This document shows positions 5,985 to 14,392 of a stretch of DNA of 34,966 nucleotides, one piece after another; the stretch's first letter is position 1, and every line of letters begins with the position of its first letter. The DNA is from Fimbriimonas sp. (GTDB lineage: Bacteria; Armatimonadota; Fimbriimonadia; Fimbriimonadales; Fimbriimonadaceae): contig JARXAE010000011.1 of NCBI GenBank assembly GCA_029866005.1, forward strand, positions 1 through 34,966. The letters run 5' to 3'. The translations under genes were made by a program, and so were the position numbers. The notes under the pieces were generated by a model that saw only the letters and a list, made by a program, of their open reading frames with translations, was not told the origin of the DNA and made no database searches.

Positions 5985-8888
5985 ATGGGTCGTTCTGCAT
6001 CATCCATCCTCCTTCTCGCCGCCATGGCGGTTGCCTTCGGTCAAGCCCCAATCAAAGATTGGGATAAGAAAGCCGAGCGAGAGAAGTTCCATCCGACCAT
6101 AGTACGAGGAACCCCGGCAGCCGAGAGGGAAGCCTCTTACCAAAAGCGTCTGCAGCTCGAAAAGGAATCCTTCCTCATGGGTTACCTCTGGAAGAACGTC
6201 GGCCCAGAACCACAGAGCGGGCGAGTCATGATGATCACCGCTCCAGAGAACAATCCGAACCAAGTCTATGCCGCCTTCGCCACCGGTGGTCTCTTCCGCA
6301 CCGAGGACGACGGGCAAACCTGGCAAAGCCTTTGGGATAACCAACCGAGCTTTGGCATCGGAGACTTTGCCATCAGCAAGGACGGCAAAACCATTTATCT
6401 GGGAACCGGCGAAGCCAATAACCAGCGCACCAGTTACTCCGGAACCGGAATGTACAAATCGACAGACTCCGGCAAAACCTGGACCTTCGTCGGTCTGCCC
6501 GAGAGTCATCACATCGGCCGAATCGTGATGGATCCCAAAGACGAAAACACCGTCTGGGTCGCAGTGACGGGACACCTCTACTCTCAAAATCCTGAGCGGG
6601 GAATCTACAAAACCAGCGATGGTGGAAAGACCTGGAAGCAGGTGCTGAAAAAAGACGAGTTCACCGGCGCGATCGACATCCAACTCGATCCTAAGAACCC
6701 CAAAGTCGCCATCGCCGCCATGTATCAGCGCGACCGCCGAGCATGGAACTTTCTCGAAGCCGGTCCTGGCAGCGGTGTCTTCCGAACCGAGGATGGTGGC
6801 AACACCTGGACGCCAGTGAACACCCTCCCCAGCGGCGATTCCTGCGGACGAGTTGGTCTCGCCTGGGCGAAGAGCGACAATAAAGTCGTTTACGCCTTCG
6901 TAGAGAACCCTGGCAAAAACCAAACGTGGGAAGAAGAAGATGAGCGGGTTCGCAGCGGAGTCCTCACCCCCCGTCGGTTCCTGAAGCTCGACGCTAAGAT
7001 GTTCCAGGAGATCGACAAGGCGGTTCTCGAACCGTTCTGGAAGCAATATGCTCCCGCCGACAGCAAACTAGACGACATTCTGGCCGGCCTGAAAGACGGC
7101 AAGATGACGATGGCCGATGTCAAAGCCAAGATCGAAGTCAAGAGCCCGAACGCGTTTGATCCCGGCCAATACGACGACGAACTCTATAAGTCCACCGACG
7201 GCGGAAAGACTTTTGCCAAGATCACGAAGTTTGGCGTGGTTGGTGGTTACTATTACGAGCGGGTCTTCGTCAACCCGAAGAACGCCGATGATGTCTGGCT
7301 ATGTGGCGTACCAATGCTTCGCTCCCTCGATGGCGGCAAGAACTTCAAAGATGCAGTCACGAGAGATGTCCACGTTGACCATCACGCTGTCTACTTCGAC
7401 CCCCGCAACCCCAATCATGTTTGGGTCGGTAACGATGGCGGAATCTACCTGAGCCGCAACGACGGAAAGAACTGGTTCCACTTCGAGAATCTCAGCGTTG
7501 GTCAAACCACAACTGTAGCAGTCGACAACAAGACTCCCTATAACATCTACACTGGTCTCCAAGATAACGGCACGATGAAGGGTCCAAGTGATTTCATTCT
7601 GGGAGTCACTAGCCCGACCAAGTGGGAAGACATCGGAGGCGGCGACGGCTCAGCCATCGCCATCGACCCTCGTCCTGAGTTCGATCTCGTCTATGGTGCG
7701 AGCCAGTTTGGCTCCCACTACGCCATCGACTTCAAAACAAATCAGCGCTACTCTGCACGTCCCCGAGGCGCCACTGGCGAAGCCCAGCGGGCGAACTGGA
7801 TATCTCCAATCCAGCTTTCCACTTTCAACGCTGATATCGTCTACATCGGCTTCAATAAGCTTTACCGCTCGTTTGACCGGGGCCGAACCTTTAAGCCCAT
7901 CTCGCCAGATCTGACTCGGAACCGACCCAATGGAGACGTCCCGCACTCAACGATAAAGGAGCTCAGCGAAAGCCCTCTCAAGTTCGGCCTCATCTATTGC
8001 GGAGCGGACGACGGACGGGTCACGATGACCCCAGACGGAGGCAATACCTGGACCGAAATCCCCACCCCCCAACCCGAGAAGTGGGTCTCCCGAATCGTTG
8101 CCAGCCGGCACGAGGAAAACGTCGTCTACTGCAGCCAAAGCGGCTACCGAGAAGATGACTGGTCGGCTTACCTTTGGAAGTCCACCGACCAAGGCAAAAC
8201 CTGGAAGTCCATCGTTGGCAATCTTCCCCACGAAACGATCAACGTCGTTCGCGAAGACCCCAAGAACAAAGATATCCTGTACGTCGGAACTGACCTTGGC
8301 GTCTACGTCACCTTCGACGGTGGCACAACATGGGAAGTCCTCGGCGGGGCTCTCGGACACCTCCCGGTTCACGACATGGTGATCCAAGAGCGGGAGTATG
8401 ACCTCGTCGTCGCAACTCACGCCCGAGGTTGCTTTGTCCTTCCTCTAAAGCCCGTGCTCGCCGTCACTAAGGAGCAACGTGCCGCCGACCTCATAATTAG
8501 CTCCCTCAGCGACATGTCCCGAAGCGTCCTCTGGGGCTACGAGCGCCGCGCACCCTACACCACCGAGGCACCATCGATCCCTACCCTCAAGTGCTCGTTC
8601 TTCTCGAAAGCCAGCGGAGCGGGAACAGTTGAGCTGGTAGACAAGGATGGCAAGGTTGTCCTGAAACGAGACCAGACCATCATGCGCGGACTCAATAACA
8701 CAGCACTCGAGCTGAGACTCACAAAGGAAGGAATCATCGTCGGACCTCCTCCGGCTCCAAAGGACGCCAAAGAAGCCGTAAAAGACCCGTTCGAGTCCAA
8801 GCGAGCCACCTTCGTCCCGGTTGGTACCTACAAGCTGAGAATCACGGTAGGCGGCAAGTCAGTCGAGAAAGACTGGAAACTGGACTGA
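5985..8888 (+). CDS. Large secreted BNR/sortilin (VPS10)-type beta-propeller protein
   Basis: 967 residues with an N-terminal signal peptide (MGRSASSILLLAAMAVAFGQA), so exported. The body contains at least eight Asp-box/BNR motifs of the S/T-x-D-G-G-x-T-W type: EDDGQTW, TDSGKTW, SDGGKTW, EDGGNTW, TDGGKTF, PDGGNTW, TDQGKTW and FDGGTTW. They are spaced over residues about 105-790, as in two stacked ten-bladed or similar propellers. A 150-residue helical insert rich in Lys and Asp separates the first and second groups (about residues 310-395). The C-terminal 120 residues look like a beta-sandwich. Such WD40/YVTN/BNR-like glycosyl-hydrolase-annotated proteins are common in Armatimonadota, Acidobacteria and Bacteroidetes; their substrates are mostly unknown, and no sialidase catalytic set is evident. 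It starts 41 nt after dprE1 on the same strand and may be separately transcribed. Confidence 0.85.
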   Translation: MGRSASSILLLAAMAVAFGQAPIKDWDKKAEREKFHPTIVRGTPAAEREASYQKRLQLEKESFLMGYLWKNVGPEPQSGRVMMITAPENNPNQVYAAFATGGLFRTEDDGQTWQSLWDNQPSFGIGDFAISKDGKTIYLGTGEANNQRTSYSGTGMYKSTDSGKTWTFVGLPESHHIGRIVMDPKDENTVWVAVTGHLYSQNPERGIYKTSDGGKTWKQVLKKDEFTGAIDIQLDPKNPKVAIAAMYQRDRRAWNFLEAGPGSGVFRTEDGGNTWTPVNTLPSGDSCGRVGLAWAKSDNKVVYAFVENPGKNQTWEEEDERVRSGVLTPRRFLKLDAKMFQEIDKAVLEPFWKQYAPADSKLDDILAGLKDGKMTMADVKAKIEVKSPNAFDPGQYDDELYKSTDGGKTFAKITKFGVVGGYYYERVFVNPKNADDVWLCGVPMLRSLDGGKNFKDAVTRDVHVDHHAVYFDPRNPNHVWVGNDGGIYLSRNDGKNWFHFENLSVGQTTTVAVDNKTPYNIYTGLQDNGTMKGPSDFILGVTSPTKWEDIGGGDGSAIAIDPRPEFDLVYGASQFGSHYAIDFKTNQRYSARPRGATGEAQRANWISPIQLSTFNADIVYIGFNKLYRSFDRGRTFKPISPDLTRNRPNGDVPHSTIKELSESPLKFGLIYCGADDGRVTMTPDGGNTWTEIPTPQPEKWVSRIVASRHEENVVYCSQSGYREDDWSAYLWKSTDQGKTWKSIVGNLPHETINVVREDPKNKDILYVGTDLGVYVTFDGGTTWEVLGGALGHLPVHDMVIQEREYDLVVATHARGCFVLPLKPVLAVTKEQRAADLIISSLSDMSRSVLWGYERRAPYTTEAPSIPTLKCSFFSKASGAGTVELVDKDGKVVLKRDQTIMRGLNNTALELRLTKEGIIVGPPPAPKDAKEAVKDPFESKRATFVPVGTYKLRITVGGKSVEKDWKLD

Positions 8889-8904
8889 TAGCAGAAAGAA
8901 AAAG

Positions 8905-8930
8905 GCGGGAAGTCACTCAAGACTTCCCGC
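8905..8930 (-). terminator. Intrinsic terminator, convergent gene pair 8888/8952
   Basis: Perfect 10-bp stem GCGGGAAGTC/GACTTCCCGC with a 6-nt loop. On the minus strand it is followed by CTTTTTCTTTC, a good U-tract for ending the cyclophilin transcript. On the plus strand the tail is only TTCC, so termination of the propeller gene would be weaker. Confidence 0.8.
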
Positions 8931-8951
8931 TTCCAGCTTGCGCTTAATGCG

Positions 8952-9647
8952 TTACTTAACCGGCCACTTAGCGATCTTGACTTTCATCTCGATACGCTCA
9001 TCCGGAAGGTCACTGCTGTTGCGAGGGGAGTTTACGATCTTGTCGGCAACATCCATTCCTTCAACCGCCTCGCCGAAAGCTGTGTACTCCCGGTTAAGGA
9101 ACGCCGAGTCTCCGACGCAGACATAGAACTGCGAACCTGCCGAGTTCGGATCCTGTGATCGCGCCATCGAAAGCACGCCGCGCTTGTGGTCCAAGTTGTT
9201 GAATTCAGCATCAACGTTGTAGCCCGGGCCACCCTGTCCGTACATCTCAGGCTTCGACTTATCTTTCGTGTTCGGGTCGCCGCCCTGAATCATGAAACCA
9301 GGAATAACCCGGTGGAAGATCGTCCCGTTGTAGAAACCGTTTCGAGCCAGCTTCTTGAAGTTCTCAACGTGCTTCGGTGCCTTATCAGGGCGGAACTTGA
9401 GAACGATCTTGCCGAACTTGGTTTCGATCACCGCAACTTCTTCGCCATCTTTTGGCTTAGCAAAAGTCGGCTCTTCAATCGCATTGCTAGACGTCTCAGG
9501 AGCGGTTGCCGGGGATGATGGAGCTTGCGAATTTGTTTCGTAAGTCTCCTTGATCTGTGCACCGGCGTTCGTATCACCCTGATAGGTATCCGAGCCACAA
9601 CCGACCGCGATAAGGGCGAGGGGCAATAGGGAAGTGTATTTCAGCAT
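8952..9647 (-). CDS. Cyclophilin-type peptidyl-prolyl cis-trans isomerase, lipoprotein
   Basis: 231 residues from ATG 9647. Residues 1-16 (MLKYTSLLPLALIAVG) followed by Cys form a lipoprotein signal with a plausible lipobox AVGC, so it is probably anchored in the envelope facing the periplasm. A Ser/Thr/Pro/Glu-rich linker (about 20-60) leads to a complete cyclophilin domain: FHRVIPGFMIQGG (catalytic Arg in FHRV), GGPGYNVDAEFN, SMARSQDPNSAGSQFY and YTAFGEAVEGMDVADKI. It catalyses proline cis-trans isomerisation in exported proteins. It lies 1 nt downstream of a second cyclophilin gene, so the two are co-transcribed and are most likely a tandem duplication. A frame extension to 9674 is rejected because it would put the signal peptide internally. 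Confidence 0.92.
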   Translation of the reverse strand: MLKYTSLLPLALIAVGCGSDTYQGDTNAGAQIKETYETNSQAPSSPATAPETSSNAIEEPTFAKPKDGEEVAVIETKFGKIVLKFRPDKAPKHVENFKKLARNGFYNGTIFHRVIPGFMIQGGDPNTKDKSKPEMYGQGGPGYNVDAEFNNLDHKRGVLSMARSQDPNSAGSQFYVCVGDSAFLNREYTAFGEAVEGMDVADKIVNSPRNSSDLPDERIEMKVKIAKWPVK

Positions 9648-9648
9648 C

Positions 9649-10161
9649 TTAGGACTCCAAAGGCCAAGCAACAACCGAAACCGACTCCATCACGCAAGGC
9701 GTCGTCGGTCGGTCGCCAGGACCACTAAAGGAAACGATTTTATCGGCCACTTCCATTCCCTCAATCACATATCCAAACGCAGAATATTGACCATCGAGGT
9801 GAGGAGACTTAGCGACCATGATGAAGAACTGCGAACCGGCCGAGTTTGGATCGGACGATCGAGCCATCGAAAGGATTCCCTTCTCATGTGGTGTATCGTT
9901 GAACTCAGCCCGGACATTGTGCCCCGGTCCGCCGGTTCCCGGCATTCCAGAAGCGCCGTCACGAGTGTTCGGACATCCGCCCTGAATCATAAACCCAGGA
10001 ATAACCCGGTGAAACTTGAGGCCATTGTAGAACCCATCGGTTGCGAGCTTTTTGAAGTTTGCAACGTGGAGAGGGGCTTTGTCTTCGAGGAATCCGATCA
10101 CGATCTTGCCGTGGTTCGTCTGCATGACCACGACTTCTTCGCCTGCTTGAGGGGTTGGCAT
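9649..10161 (-). CDS. Cyclophilin-type peptidyl-prolyl cis-trans isomerase, cytosolic form
   Basis: 170 residues and no signal peptide, so a cytosolic proline isomerase. The cyclophilin core is complete: FHRVIPGFMIQGG, GGPGHNVRAEFN, SMARSSDPNSAGSQFF and YSAFGYVIEGMEVADKI. It shares most of these stretches with the lipoprotein cyclophilin immediately downstream, differing chiefly by lacking the signal and linker. The ATG at 10161 sits 8 nt after a TAAACT box, suggesting a leaderless transcript carrying both genes. The terminator at 8905-8930 closes the unit. Confidence 0.92.
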   Translation of the reverse strand: MPTPQAGEEVVVMQTNHGKIVIGFLEDKAPLHVANFKKLATDGFYNGLKFHRVIPGFMIQGGCPNTRDGASGMPGTGGPGHNVRAEFNDTPHEKGILSMARSSDPNSAGSQFFIMVAKSPHLDGQYSAFGYVIEGMEVADKIVSFSGPGDRPTTPCVMESVSVVAWPLES

Positions 10162-10169
10162 AGACGCCT

Positions 10170-10175
10170 AGTTTA
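10170..10175 (-). promoter_or_regulatory. -10 box TAAACT of the cyclophilin pair
   Basis: On the minus strand TAAACT is followed after 8 nt by the ATG at 10161. The -35 region is not recognisable. Leaderless-type spacing. Confidence 0.45.
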
Positions 10176-10203
10176 CTTGAGGCTCACAATCGGGGGCTGG
10201 AGT

Positions 10204-10299
10204 CTAGCGGCTGTGGGAGACCATAAGCAGTAATAGAATGTAACCGACCAGCGCCAAAGCCGTGAGGATCAAGAGTGCTTTGTGGGTCCAGGCGTCCAT
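10204..10299 (-). CDS. Putative 31-residue single-pass membrane micro-protein
   Basis: A minus-strand ATG at 10299 opens 31 codons ending in TAG. The peptide starts MDAWTHKALLIL, continues as an uninterrupted hydrophobic stretch of about 21 residues (8-27) and ends with the charged tail SHSR. This has the classic look of a small bacterial transmembrane protein. It lies alone between the terminator of the metalloprotease gene (10313-10346) and the cyclophilin pair (start 10161, 42 nt downstream), on the same strand as both. No promoter or strong ribosome binding site is obvious directly upstream. Function is unknown and chance occurrence cannot be excluded, but the composition is hard to explain as random intergenic sequence. 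Confidence 0.45.
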   Translation of the reverse strand: MDAWTHKALLILTALALVGYILLLLMVSHSR

Positions 10300-10312
10300 G
10301 GAAGAAAGACGA

Positions 10313-10346
10313 AACCCCGCTCCTACCGTATAGCGGGAGCGGGGTT
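10313..10346 (-). terminator. Intrinsic terminator after the zinc metalloprotease gene
   Basis: 11-bp perfect stem AACCCCGCTCC/GGAGCGGGGTT around a 12-nt loop. On the minus strand it is followed by TCGTCTTTCTTCC, a moderately T-rich tail. It begins 18 nt after the metalloprotease stop. Confidence 0.75.
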
Positions 10347-10364
10347 CTCGTGATGACCTTAGGT

Positions 10365-13007
10365 TTACTGTCCGCGTTTAAGCTCGGCTTCAAGCTCCTT
10401 CTTCAGCTCGACCAACTCAGATGGAGCCATGCGGGTCCAGCAGTCTCGGCCGTGCTTGTGTCCGGATTCGAACTTGAAGGGCATTCCCATCAGCAGGTCC
10501 ATCAGCGATGGAGCTGGAGCTGAGCCTGCTCCCTTCGAGTACGTGTCGGCGAGGATCTTCTTCACATCGCTGAGACTCTCGTTTAGGTGAGCCTTCGTCA
10601 CCTTGTCCGAAGTCCGGCTCTGCGCCGAAACCATGTCGTTAGCGACTCCGCGCAGGGCTTCCTTCAACAACGGTCGAAGGTCAGTCTGGCTCGCGCCAGC
10701 TCCATTGATTCGCCCGTCAACCATCTTCAGGAAGTTGCGCTGAAGGTTTCGATCAAACGCGGTGGTCGAGACCTTTGCATTCTTGAGACCATCAAAGATT
10801 CCGCTGACCACATCATCAACCAAGTTGGAAGGCGTGTAAGCCTGCCCTGGCTTGGTCGCCTCAAAGTCAGCGAGCGAAGAAACCTTCGCATCTGAAAGCA
10901 GGCTTCGCAGAACTGCAGAACTCATGGAGTTCAGGCCATTCACAAAACCGGTCATTCGAGTCTTCGCAAAGATCTTTGGATCAAAGATCGCCGACGAAGG
11001 TCGCACTGCTCGGCTCATCAGAAGCTGAACAGCCTTGCGCTGCTGAGCCGCCGGAACCGGATTGAAGACATCGCCTCCCCGCCCCACGTGGTTGTCCAAT
11101 TCAACAACTCCACCAACGACACGCACAACGTGCATCACTTCGGTCATCCACTGACCGATCAGTTCGCCGTGCATCTCGGCAAGATTGTCATATGACTCGC
11201 CGAATTTTGATGTCGCGGGGACAAGTACGTTCTTGGCGATGTACTCCAGGTTGTTCATACCGAGCCGAGTTGCCTCGACCGGGTCGTTCGAAATGATTTC
11301 GGACTGCTTTCGTGGGTCGAGCGAAGCGTTCTTGTAGTTGCCAAATCGCAACCAAGAGTTCGCCACTTGCTGACCAAGGTGCGAATCCAAAGCCGACTTC
11401 TCCTGCTCCGGCGTCACCGCGTTGAGCGTTTTGTAGCCGTACTGGATCGCAAAGGTGTCATAGTCGCCAATCACACCAATCGTTGAAGTGACTCCATCAC
11501 CCGGCTGGGCAACGTAGTTGTATCGCGAGTAGCTCATGATCGAAGAAGCAACTCCGTGCTTGTCGGTGAAGTTCTTATCTCGAAGCTGCGCAATCGTGTA
11601 GGCCGCCGACCCGTTAAAGTTGTGCTCCAAGCCCAACGTATGCCCCACTTCGTGGCAGACAACGTACTGGATCAATCGCCCAATCAGCTCTTCGCTCATT
11701 GGCAACTTCTGAGCCTTCGGGTCAGTTGCACCAACTTGCGCGAAGTACCAGTTCTGGACGAGTTTGACGATGTCGTTCCAGACGATGATGTGCGCGGAAA
11801 TCGACTCTCCGCTGCGAGGGTCCTGAATGGAAGGTCCCATCGCATTCGCAGTGTCGCTTGGAGCCCATCGAATAACGCTGTACCGCGCATCCTCTGGATC
11901 GAAATCTGGATCTTCTTCTTTGGTCGGAGCCATCTTGCCGATGACCGCATTCTTGAAACCAGCGGTCTCGAATGCTGGCTGCCAGTCATTGATTCCCTGA
12001 ATCACATACTTGCGCCACTTTTCAGGAACTTCCTGGGTTACGTAGTAGGTGATTGGCTTCTTCGGCTCGCTGACATCCGCCTTCGGATCCTGCTTTTCAA
12101 GTCGGAATCGGTTGATGTACTGAACCTCTTTCGCCGCGTTGCCTTCCGCACCAAATAGCGTGAAATCAGTGGTGAAGTATCCAATTCGCGAATCCTTCAG
12201 TCGGCCCATCATGGGAACTTCGGGCAGCTCGGTCAAGCTGTAATGTACGACCGTAGCCGCCTTGCTCGCGTCATAGTTTCCGCCGCCGCCGCCAAGCAGA
12301 GCCTGAATTCCTCCGCCCTGAGCGCGCCCCATCAAGAACGTCATGTAAGTCCGCGTTTCAATATTTGTTGGGAATGCCTTGACCTTCTCGATCCAGGTCT
12401 TGCTGGAATCAACTCCCATTGCACCAGGGATCGCAGCGCGAACGCTGAAGTCCTGAGGATCACTGATGAATAGCTGGGTCACGTCGATCAGCGGATTCTT
12501 CTCTGGAGATTCGCCAACGATGTCGAAGGTGAACAAAATCGGCTCGATCGAGTTCTGCTTCACTCCCAAATCGACGCCCTTGTCTCCACCTGCCGATCGG
12601 GTGCTGACATCGACATTCTTGAGCTGAATCTTCTTGTCTCGTCGAGCAAACTTGACCGTTCTTGGGCGCTGCATTGGTGCAGTTCCCGGATAGGTCAAAG
12701 CGCGAGGTGCTTCAGAAACTTCTGCGTTGATGAGGAACAGTCGTCCAAGCTTTGATTCGGGAATTTCCCAGTAGACCTTATCCTCAACTTTGTGAACCTT
12801 GAAGACGCCGTCCTGCGACTTGGCGGTTTTCATCAGTTCGTCGTATTTCTTTTGCTCAGCGGTTCGCTTATCTTCCGCTTTGGGAGGCTCGGGCTTCTTC
12901 TCGTCTTGCGTTGCAGGCGGAGTGGTAGCCGGGGGAGGAGTTTGGGCGAGGGTGGTTCCCGCGACCATGGTTAGCCCGAGGGCGATGAGGAATGCGCGCT
13001 TCATCAT
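10365..13007 (-). CDS. Secreted zinc-dependent metalloprotease (DUF5117/DUF5118-type, metzincin motif)
   Basis: 880 residues. Signal peptide MMKRAFLIALGLTMVAGTTLAQ is followed by a Pro/Thr/Lys-rich stretch to about residue 50. The catalytic motif HEVGHTLGLEHN (near residue 450) is a metzincin-like HExxHxxGxxH zinc site, and SIMSYSRYNY about 35 residues later is a plausible Met-turn. The upstream DUF5117/DUF5118-like region and the C-terminal helical region match a family of large secreted metalloproteases found in Bacteroidetes, Armatimonadota and related groups, whose substrates are not established. There are two adjacent Met codons (13007 and 13004), either of which may start. It is divergent from hom with 104 bp between starts, and ends at a strong hairpin. 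Likely exported to the periplasm or beyond. Confidence 0.88.
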   Translation of the reverse strand: MMKRAFLIALGLTMVAGTTLAQTPPPATTPPATQDEKKPEPPKAEDKRTAEQKKYDELMKTAKSQDGVFKVHKVEDKVYWEIPESKLGRLFLINAEVSEAPRALTYPGTAPMQRPRTVKFARRDKKIQLKNVDVSTRSAGGDKGVDLGVKQNSIEPILFTFDIVGESPEKNPLIDVTQLFISDPQDFSVRAAIPGAMGVDSSKTWIEKVKAFPTNIETRTYMTFLMGRAQGGGIQALLGGGGGNYDASKAATVVHYSLTELPEVPMMGRLKDSRIGYFTTDFTLFGAEGNAAKEVQYINRFRLEKQDPKADVSEPKKPITYYVTQEVPEKWRKYVIQGINDWQPAFETAGFKNAVIGKMAPTKEEDPDFDPEDARYSVIRWAPSDTANAMGPSIQDPRSGESISAHIIVWNDIVKLVQNWYFAQVGATDPKAQKLPMSEELIGRLIQYVVCHEVGHTLGLEHNFNGSAAYTIAQLRDKNFTDKHGVASSIMSYSRYNYVAQPGDGVTSTIGVIGDYDTFAIQYGYKTLNAVTPEQEKSALDSHLGQQVANSWLRFGNYKNASLDPRKQSEIISNDPVEATRLGMNNLEYIAKNVLVPATSKFGESYDNLAEMHGELIGQWMTEVMHVVRVVGGVVELDNHVGRGGDVFNPVPAAQQRKAVQLLMSRAVRPSSAIFDPKIFAKTRMTGFVNGLNSMSSAVLRSLLSDAKVSSLADFEATKPGQAYTPSNLVDDVVSGIFDGLKNAKVSTTAFDRNLQRNFLKMVDGRINGAGASQTDLRPLLKEALRGVANDMVSAQSRTSDKVTKAHLNESLSDVKKILADTYSKGAGSAPAPSLMDLLMGMPFKFESGHKHGRDCWTRMAPSELVELKKELEAELKRGQ

Positions 13008-13093
13008 AATGACAATTGAACATTAACGCATTACAAAGTGTAAATGGTTGCATCGAAGGAAAATTCTCTCAAATCTCGTATTGAAAAGGACTT

Positions 13094-13099
13094 CATAAT
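13094..13099 (+). promoter_or_regulatory. Probable -10 box CATAAT of hom-surE
   Basis: CATAAT lies 12 nt before the hom ATG, so the leader would be only about 5 nt. No matching -35 at 16-18 bp. It lies within the 104-bp divergent region shared with the metalloprotease gene. Confidence 0.35.
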
Positions 13100-13111
13100 A
13101 GTGAAGTTCAA

Positions 13112-14392
13112 ATGGCAAAGACGATACGCATCGGGTTTCTTGGGTTCGGTACCGTCGGTACGGGGGCGTTCCGAATGCTCGAAGATAATCGTGATGCGAT
13201 TATCAAGAAGATAGGATTGCCTTTTGAGGTCGCCAAAATTGGAATCCGAAATGCCTCGAAAGAGCGGGGAGTCGATCCCACCCTCTTCACCACCGATCTT
13301 GAGTCGATCGTCACAGACCCATCAATTGATGTCGTCATCGAAGTCATCGGCGGAGTCGATCCGGCAGCAATGCTGGTAGAGAAGGCGCTGCAAAACGGCA
13401 AGCATGTCGTCACCGCCAACAAAGAACTGATCGCAAAGTACGGTTCCCGCCTCGTTCACCTCGCCAAGTCAAAAGGTCTTGACCTCCACTACGAAGCCGC
13501 AGTCGGAGGTGGAATTCCGTTGATCCAACCTCTCAAGCACCAGCTTGCGGGCAATGATCTCGTCCGCATGATGGGCATTCTCAACGGAACCACAAACTAC
13601 ATCCTCACCATGATGGAGCAAGAGGAGGCGGACTACGGCGACGCGCTCCGTGAGGCTCAAGAGAAGGGCTACGCCGAAGCCGACCCGACCAACGATGTCG
13701 AAGGAATCGACACCGGCTACAAGATCGCAATCTTGGCCAGTATCGCGGGTGGCAAGCAAGTCGCGGTTGACGAAATCTATAAGGAAGGGATCTCAAAAGT
13801 TTCGGCAACCGATATCGCCTACGCTGCATCCTGGGGCTACCGAATCAAGCTTCTTGGAATCGCCGAGATGGTCGGTGAAGCAGTTCGGGTTCGAGTCCAC
13901 CCAACGATGATCCCCCTCACCCACCCTCTCGCCTCCGTCAATGGGGTCTACAATGCCCTCTGGATTCATGGCGACTTCGTGGGAGACGTAATGTTCTCCG
14001 GTCGCGGCGCCGGCTCTGATCCGACTGGTTCGGCCGTCATCGGTGACTTCCTTGACGTCGGACGAAACATCTTCGCTGGCGGAGCAGGGAGTGCCATCCC
14101 CTACGACGACGGTATGAAAACCGCCTCGATGGACGACCTCGAAACCACTTACTACCTTCGCATACAGGTCGAGGACAAACCTCGTACCCTCGGCGAGATC
14201 TCAATGGTCTTCGGTCGCCACGAAATCAGTATCGCCGAAATGCAGATGCGAACTCTCCCGTCCGAAAAAGGCGAGATTGTCTTCCTAACCCACAAGGCGA
14301 AGGAATCCGCATTCCAGGCGACGCTTAGCGAAGTTCAATGGCTTCCGTGTGTAAGCAAAATCGCCACTGCCATCCGGGTCGAAACCGCATGA
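13112..14392 (+). CDS. hom: Homoserine dehydrogenase
   Basis: 426 residues. NAD(P)-dependent reduction of aspartate 4-semialdehyde to homoserine, the branch point to threonine and methionine. The N-terminal Rossmann motif is GFLGFGTVGTG (residues 8-18). The central catalytic domain contains VTANKELIA, the segment AAVGGGIPLI, NGTTNYILT and GYAEADPTNDVEGIDTGYK, all diagnostic of the family. The C-terminal ~75 residues (from YYLRIQVEDKPRTLGEI) are an ACT domain, which in homologues mediates threonine feedback inhibition. The stop overlaps the surE start by 4 bp (ATGA), so the two are coupled. No threonine or methionine regulatory element is visible upstream. Confidence 0.97.
   Translation: MAKTIRIGFLGFGTVGTGAFRMLEDNRDAIIKKIGLPFEVAKIGIRNASKERGVDPTLFTTDLESIVTDPSIDVVIEVIGGVDPAAMLVEKALQNGKHVVTANKELIAKYGSRLVHLAKSKGLDLHYEAAVGGGIPLIQPLKHQLAGNDLVRMMGILNGTTNYILTMMEQEEADYGDALREAQEKGYAEADPTNDVEGIDTGYKIAILASIAGGKQVAVDEIYKEGISKVSATDIAYAASWGYRIKLLGIAEMVGEAVRVRVHPTMIPLTHPLASVNGVYNALWIHGDFVGDVMFSGRGAGSDPTGSAVIGDFLDVGRNIFAGGAGSAIPYDDGMKTASMDDLETTYYLRIQVEDKPRTLGEISMVFGRHEISIAEMQMRTLPSEKGEIVFLTHKAKESAFQATLSEVQWLPCVSKIATAIRVETA

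Noticed and set aside
6000-7046. Minus-strand open frame of 348 codons.
   Set aside because: Antisense shadow of the propeller gene; the plus strand has a signal peptide and repeated BNR motifs.
13881-13902. GGGTTCGAGTCCACCC looks like a tRNA T-arm.
   Set aside because: It lies in frame inside hom, with no acceptor, D or anticodon arm at the right distances upstream.
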